A DNA stretch of 64,000 nt from the NCBI GenBank assembly GCA_020465985.1, contig JAANYP010004398.1:160001-224000 (forward strand), written 5' to 3'. Of the stretch, positions 59,024-64,000 are shown piece after piece (position 1 is the stretch's first letter; each line of letters opens with the position of its first letter). The position numbers were made by a program, and so were the translations under genes. Origin of the DNA: Centrapalus pauciflorus. Its lineage: Eukaryota; Streptophyta; Magnoliopsida; Asterales; Asteraceae. Below the pieces are notes generated by a model. It saw only the letters and a list, made by a program, of their open reading frames with translations. It was not told the DNA's origin and did not search any database.

Positions 59024-60362
59024 ATGTTTCCTTTTGTTACTCTGCAGGTTATACAAACAAGCCATGTTTGGTACTTGGACAGGGGCTGCTCTGGCCACAT
59101 GACAGGTTGCAAGGATCTGCTGAGTGATCTCAAGTCTGAAAAACGACCAAAAGTCACTTGTGGTGACAATGTCCAAGGATCCACAGAAGGATATGGAACC
59201 CTTTATGCAGGTGCTGCAATTTTCAACAAAGTTGCCTATGTGTTTGGGCTAACACACAATCCTGTAAGCATTAGTCAACTATGTGACTTTGATGAGCACC
59301 TAGGGTACATACATACTGGATCCTTAGGGTAAAGTTGTGCTGTGTGAACAAAAAAAAAGAAAAGGGTGTACATTATAAATATGCAATCTGCTGATCAAAC
59401 AACTGAGACCTGTCTCATCTCAAGGAGCAGACCTCAACTGGTATGGCATAGAAGGCTTTCACACCTGAACTTCAAGAACATCAACAAACTCTGTAAGAAA
59501 GAGTTAGTAAGAGGTTTTCCTTCTATAACCTTTGTCAAGGATAAACTCTGCTCAGTTTGTGAGAAGGGTAAGTAGAGAAAAACATCTTTTAAGTCTAAAC
59601 ATAATTTCTATATTGATCCACCTCTCTTCTTAATCCATATGGACTTTTTTGGACCTGTAAATGTCTCAAGTCTAGGAGGTAGAAGATACATCTTAGTAAT
59701 GGTTGATGAGTTCTCCAGGTATATACATTGGTGATCTTCCTAAAGACCAAAGGAGAGGCTGCCAGAGAAATTATCGGATTTATAAAAAAGATGGAGGTTC
59801 TAAATTCTGCCCAAGTCAAGCACCTTAGAAGTGATCATGGTGCTGAATTCAAAAACAGTACTCTTGATGACTTCTGTGAAGAAAGATGCATTTCTCAAAA
59901 CTTCTCAGCTGTAAGAACTCCAAAACAAAATGGAGTTGCTGAGAGGAGAAACAAGACTTTATAGAAGCTGCTAGAACTATGTTGTGTGCAAAAAGTCTCC
60001 CTTCATTATTCTGGGCTGAAGATGTCAACATAGCTTGCTTTACTCAAAACAGATCCTTAGTGGTGAAAAGGTTCAATAAAACTCCTTATGAACATAAGCT
60101 ATTTCCATGTGTTTGGATGTCCTTGGTTTACTCTTAATCAAAGGGATCAGCTGGCTAAATTTGAACCCAAAGCTAATGAAGGAGTGTTTGTTGGATACTC
60201 AGCTGTTTCCAAAGCCTACGGAGAATAAAACCCTAGGAGAAAGGTGGTAGACGAATCCATCAATGTCACCTTTGAAGAGTCTGCTAATCATTCACTAAAA
60301 GCTGAACCTGAATCAGTTTCAGGAGACTTCAGCTCTGATGATCTTCTACACTCAAATGTAAC
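59024..60362 (+). pseudogene. Copia protease, pre-integrase and integrase of S2, broken
   Basis: Protease: VWYLDRGCSGHMTG, where the usual DSG/DTG reads DRG, so the active site is lost. Pre-integrase: LVWHRRLSHLNFKN and LCSVCEKGK (HHCC). Integrase: HMDFFGPVN (Asp), HLRSDHGAEFKN (Asp), KQNGVAERRNK (Glu). Further on, VFGCPWFTLNQRDQLAKFEP is the usual segment after integrase. Frame breaks near 59572, 59730 and 59964. Reverse transcriptase and RNase H are missing because the element is cut near 60362 by an opposite-strand Gypsy fragment. Confidence 0.88.
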
Positions 60363-60363
60363 A

Positions 60364-61500
60364 TGTTACATCCTCAGAGTTGTAACTTCATTTTCTTACA
60401 TCGACGACAGAGTCGGGATTCAACACGCGTCTGATGAAGTTGCACATTCTGAGAACGAGTTGTAGGAATTTGTTTTGTCTTATAAACTGATGGGTTTGTT
60501 TCAAAGGTGTGATCAGATTTATGTTCCTTAGAGAAAGAAGTGAACATGGGTCTTGATAGACTCATTCTTGGTCTTTGACCATATTTATTGTATTCTTGTT
60601 CAATCATTCGTGCTGATTCAATTAACTTCACATAAGTAGTAAACTTGAGGCCACTCATGTGCTGTCTATGCATAGGTTCCAAACCCTATCTTAACCGGTT
60701 AATCTTTTTTTTTTTCTCAGTTGCCACTTGATAAAATGAATATCCACATAGTCTAGAACACTCATTTTCATATTCATTAATTGTCTTTGTTCCCTGATTT
60801 AGTTGCATAAGCTACAATTCTATTTTATCTTGTTGATCTTGTGGACGATACTTGGCGTTAAACGTTTCAATAAATTGTTTCCAAAATAATGATTGAAATA
60901 CAGCTTCTCCATATACACTCATTTGGGATTCCACCAAGCACATGCACTTCCAAGAAATAATGAAGTTGCAAATTGTACTTTCTTTGTGTCTTTACATTCA
61001 GATATACTAAGATTTCTTCGGTATAATTTATCCAATCTATGGCTTGTATTGGGTTAGTCGTGCCATCAAACACTATGGCACCACTTGCCTTATAGTCCTT
61101 GAACTTACAGCCAATTGGCTGTCCACTTTGAATATTGTCGATTGCTTTTCCACTGTCAGTTTCCTAGTTTTGCTCTTGCTGATCCTTTTCTTTTTTCAGC
61201 CGCTCTCTCAGCTTCAGCTTCGTCACATTTTCTAAACTGTTAATGTATCAACTCAGATTGTAGTTCATTGTTCTGAGGTGACAATTGCTGCATCATTTCC
61301 CATATTTGTTTAGAGGTCAAACCAGTAGAGGGTCCTTGTTGTCCAACCAACTTTCTGAAATACAAATCATACAATTTTAGTTTCAATACTTAGCTTCTAT
61401 GTACCCTTGTAGCATCGTCCGATTAGTATTGATAACTTATCTTGGTTCCGGTCATCCTAGAATGATTGTTATGGTTAGTATTGTTTAAGTTTGAGATCAA
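60364..61500 (-). pseudogene. Gypsy gag fragment (element H)
   Basis: Minus-strand fragments: FDGTTNPIQAIDWI at about 61030-61073, the entry to the capsid core; then, after breaks, HMSGLKFTTYVKLIESARMI (60560-60660) and the first half of a zinc knuckle LCRRCKK (about 60400). The gag is cut in the knuckle, where it abuts S2. Upstream is the primer site at 61537. Several frameshifts. Confidence 0.75.
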
Positions 61501-61536
61501 GTATTAGACTTAATACTTTGATTCACTCAAAGTAGT

Positions 61537-61548
61537 GCTCTGATACAT
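61537..61548 (-). other. Degenerate primer binding site (H)
   Basis: GCTCTGATACAT: ten consecutive matches to the initiator-Met complement, with mismatches at the last two bases. Confidence 0.7.
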
Positions 61549-61551
61549 ATC

Positions 61552-62380
61552 TGTAAGACCCAACTTTCTTAGGAGTCTTAACTACAAGGCTCAGTAAACA
61601 ATGCAACAACGATCATCAACTAAGATAAATTTAATAAATGTTTAAGAGTAATTACTAGAAAATTCAGAATAGAACTAAAAAAGGGTACATTAGCTAGTCT
61701 AAGTCATCTTCATCATCTCAATCTTGACCGTCCAAAATCCTTAAGTTTTTAACTTGCATAAGGAATACCAGTGACTCTGTAAGAATGTATGAACTTCAAG
61801 CTTCAAAGATATCTTACTTAGTAATTGAATATGTCACGTTAGTACCTGTCTCTGAAAATGAAAGCAGAATCTGTAAGCTTTACTCTTAGTGAGAAAATAG
61901 ATTTAAATGATCGCACGCACATATGATCACTGATGAGTTCAGTAATAAACTTGTCTTCCTTTTTTTCTGTTAATCATCTTATATTCTCAATTTATGTCAT
62001 GTTCAAACTTTAGTAACACGAAATTACTATTTATAAGTGATTTATCAAGCCCCTTGATTATGTAATTCGATTACAACATCACTACTAGTTACTTGTAAAC
62101 TAGTAGGAGAATCAACGCCACATACTTTGGGTTATTATACAGTCCTATTTAGGCATAAGCATCGCTACAAGCTCAGTTAAACAAGTAGGTTATAAACATC
62201 ATTCAAGATCATCGCTACAACTTTAGATTAAGTCTATAGTTGATAAACACAAGCACAACATTTTGGTTCATAACATCACTACATACTCCGCAAAACTATA
62301 TAGGAGATTAACATGGGGCATAAACATCGCTACTAACTTATATTAAATAAGTAGGAGATATTCACATTTGTTGGTACACC
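61552..62380 (-). repeat. Probable 5' LTR of H, with subrepeats
   Basis: Begins TGTAAGACCC next to the primer site. From about 61990 to 62380 it holds four or five imperfect copies of a unit of 60-75 bp containing CATAAACATCGCTAC and AAGTAGGAGAT. The outer end is not clear, so the right limit is approximate. Confidence 0.55.
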
Positions 62381-63167
62381 CTGTGTGACGATAGCAGTCT
62401 AAGTATTGTTAGCATTTTGTGTAAGTCAAGTTACGTAGTATTGAATATTGACTAGTGTTTGATATATGTGATTATGTGTGTTTGATATTTGTTGTTTGTA
62501 TGTTTGAACTTGGTGTAACGTATTACAAGAAGTTCAAACATAGAGATCAAAGATATATTCAAACATAAGTTAAAACATATATTCAGAGCCATTGGGGTGT
62601 TCTTGGTGTTCTTCATGTTCATAAGCAACATCCTAGGTTTCTTGACGTTTTGGACGGATAATATCACGTTATTGGAGGTTTTTCGAGCTTATCAAGTCAG
62701 ATTTCGGAAAATACTTTGTTATAGTTCAAGTTTTAGATCGAAATCTGTATTTTTACTTGTAAAAATATTGGTTTAATCTGCAAAACTTGAAAAACTCGAA
62801 GTATTAGCCGTTTTTCGAACTTGCGGCGCTCGAGTTTGTTAAGGGGATATTAGGGTTTGCTCATTTTCGAGTGTAACTGAACATACGCTCCTTTCGAGAT
62901 TCTTTAAAGTTTGATTCGAATTTGGCCTTCTCGAATTTGCTTGGATTTTCGATTTTACACAAAAATCGAGTTTGAGGATTTCGAATTTAGGGACCTTCGA
63001 GTTTGTCTTTAAATTCGAATATAGTTGGACTGCAAACTTAATTTCGAATTTAGTTCCAAACCAGTTTAAAATTAATTAAATTCCAATTTATCCAAATTTG
63101 AAAGAATTACTTTAAATTAATTTCGAATTAAAATTAATTAAGTTTGAATTCAAAAGTATTTGAAACA
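62381..63167 (+). other. Leader-like, AT-rich stretch before the edge gag
   Basis: No frame. 62590-63160 is dense in TTCGAATTT and TCGAGTTTG words. CAGAGCCA near 62585 may be a decayed primer site of the element whose gag starts at 63168, but the match is weak. Confidence 0.4.
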
Positions 63168-64000
63168 ATGACAAGTCTACAGAGGTTCATTGAGATGGAT
63201 CACGAGGTTGGAAAAGCGAATTCTCCACCGAAGTTGATGAAAATAGAGGATTATTACTGGTGGAAGGATAGGTTTGCCGACTTCGCGAGGTTTAATGATA
63301 TGCGGATGTGGATTTGTATCGACGAAGGATACATTCCACCTACGGCTGAAATTGAAGGACGACAAAAGGTTGTGCCTTATTCAAAAATGAAGGACGACGA
63401 TAAAAAGTTGTATGAAGCCGAGAACCGTGCATTCGCTATCATTAGAATGGCGTTACCTCAGAAAATCTTGCACACTTTCCGTAATCAGAAGACAGCAAAA
63501 GAGCTGTGGGATGCGTTAGAGAAACGGTGTGAGGGTAACCCGAGGGTCAGAAAAAGAATGGAAATGCTCAAGCAGCAGTTCGCGATCTTCAAAGCTTTGC
63601 CGAACGAAAAGCTGGATGAGACAATAACCAGATTCTATCACTTATTGACTGAGTTAGACAGCCATGATGTGGAGTATAGTGAAACTGAGAAAATTAACAA
63701 GATTCTAGATGATTTGCCTGCCAAATGGGAAATGTATCTGGCACTGATAAAGCATGACGAAGACAAATTCTATACTCTTACACTAGACAGTGTTATAGGA
63801 ACGCTGAGGGCATATCACTTTGAGTTGCTGAAGAAGGAAAGGGACTACGACCAAGCACAGGATCCAGACATGTACTTTGGGAAATCAAAATCTTCAGGGG
63901 CAACTGATGTGAAGACGGAAACAGCATTCTTCTCAGGAGAGACATCAACACCGGCTGAATCAGAAGACTCAGTAAGTAGGGCTTTCATAGGGTTTGCTAG
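63168..64000 (+). CDS. Copia-type gag, intact, partial at the window edge
   Basis: From the ATG at 63168 (MTSLQRFIEMDHEVG) the frame is open for 277 codons to the end of the window, with no stop. The protein shows KIEDYYWWKDRFADF (gag entry), LYEAENRAFAIIRMALPQKI, TAKELWDALEKRCEGN, KQQFAIFKALPNEKLDETIT and ILDDLPAKWEMYL, which is the UBN2-like capsid core of Copia gag, closest in style to the large-gag (SIRE-like) group. A zinc knuckle and pol would lie beyond the edge. No break is seen, in contrast to most coding regions here, so the element may be young. Confidence 0.85.
   Translation, partial: MTSLQRFIEMDHEVGKANSPPKLMKIEDYYWWKDRFADFARFNDMRMWICIDEGYIPPTAEIEGRQKVVPYSKMKDDDKKLYEAENRAFAIIRMALPQKILHTFRNQKTAKELWDALEKRCEGNPRVRKRMEMLKQQFAIFKALPNEKLDETITRFYHLLTELDSHDVEYSETEKINKILDDLPAKWEMYLALIKHDEDKFYTLTLDSVIGTLRAYHFELLKKERDYDQAQDPDMYFGKSKSSGATDVKTETAFFSGETSTPAESEDSVSRAFIGFA

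Overview
This is nuclear DNA from a plant and is almost entirely made of transposable elements. I found no convincing host gene, rRNA, tRNA or CRISPR array. The evidence is the LTR retrotransposons of both plant superfamilies (Copia and Gypsy/Ty3), primer binding sites matching plant initiator-Met tRNA (TGGTATCAGAGC), a Mutator-like MITE, a tRNA-derived SINE and a Helitron-like end. The look of the gag families suggests a eudicot, perhaps Asteraceae. That is an impression, not something the sequence proves.

Layout, left to right. 1-1541: Copia element C1 (minus strand), running off the left edge. 1542-4456: Copia element C2 (minus), with gag but no pol. 4457-5556: remnant of another Copia, C3 (minus), with its LTR. 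5557-6232 and 11038-15379: unassigned AT-rich DNA interrupted by T (6238-11032, minus), a complete, young Copia with an open 1,417-codon gag-pol and a GAATG target-site duplication (TSD). This stretch ends at a Helitron-like 3' terminus. 16078-27895: Gypsy element M (minus, TSD TTTAA). Its left LTR was hit twice, by P2 (a 2.45-kb LTR with PBS) and by a 964-bp MULE-type MITE with a 9-bp TSD. M sits just upstream of the 3' LTR of P1 (28220-30718), a relative of P2. 30719-32945: 3' ends of two plus-strand Copias. S has an extra ORF after pol; R has RNase H and an LTR related to C2. 33155-33325: SINE. 34020-35088: 5' LTR, PBS and leader of E, into which the long-LTR Gypsy G (35089-54228, plus) inserted. 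G's own 5' LTR contains the Gypsy D (36083-43842, minus, TSD GCAGC). 54985-56149: an M-like LTR in the opposite orientation, abutting S2 (56150-60362, plus), a degraded Copia with a very large gag. 60364 to about 62380: a minus-strand Gypsy fragment, H. 63168-64000: an intact Copia-type gag running off the right edge.

Genes do not cooperate here as they would in an operon. The functional relations are between element families. T could be autonomous. C2 lacks pol and would need one supplied in trans; R shares its LTR family, and T shares its gag lineage. All other coding regions are broken by stops, frameshifts or deletions, and several have lost catalytic residues. The points most worth a second look are C2 and its likely partner R, the extra ORF of S, an intron-like 83-bp interruption in the reverse transcriptase of G, the fresh T insertion with unequal LTRs, and a tandem duplication spanning the LTR/PBS junction in P2.
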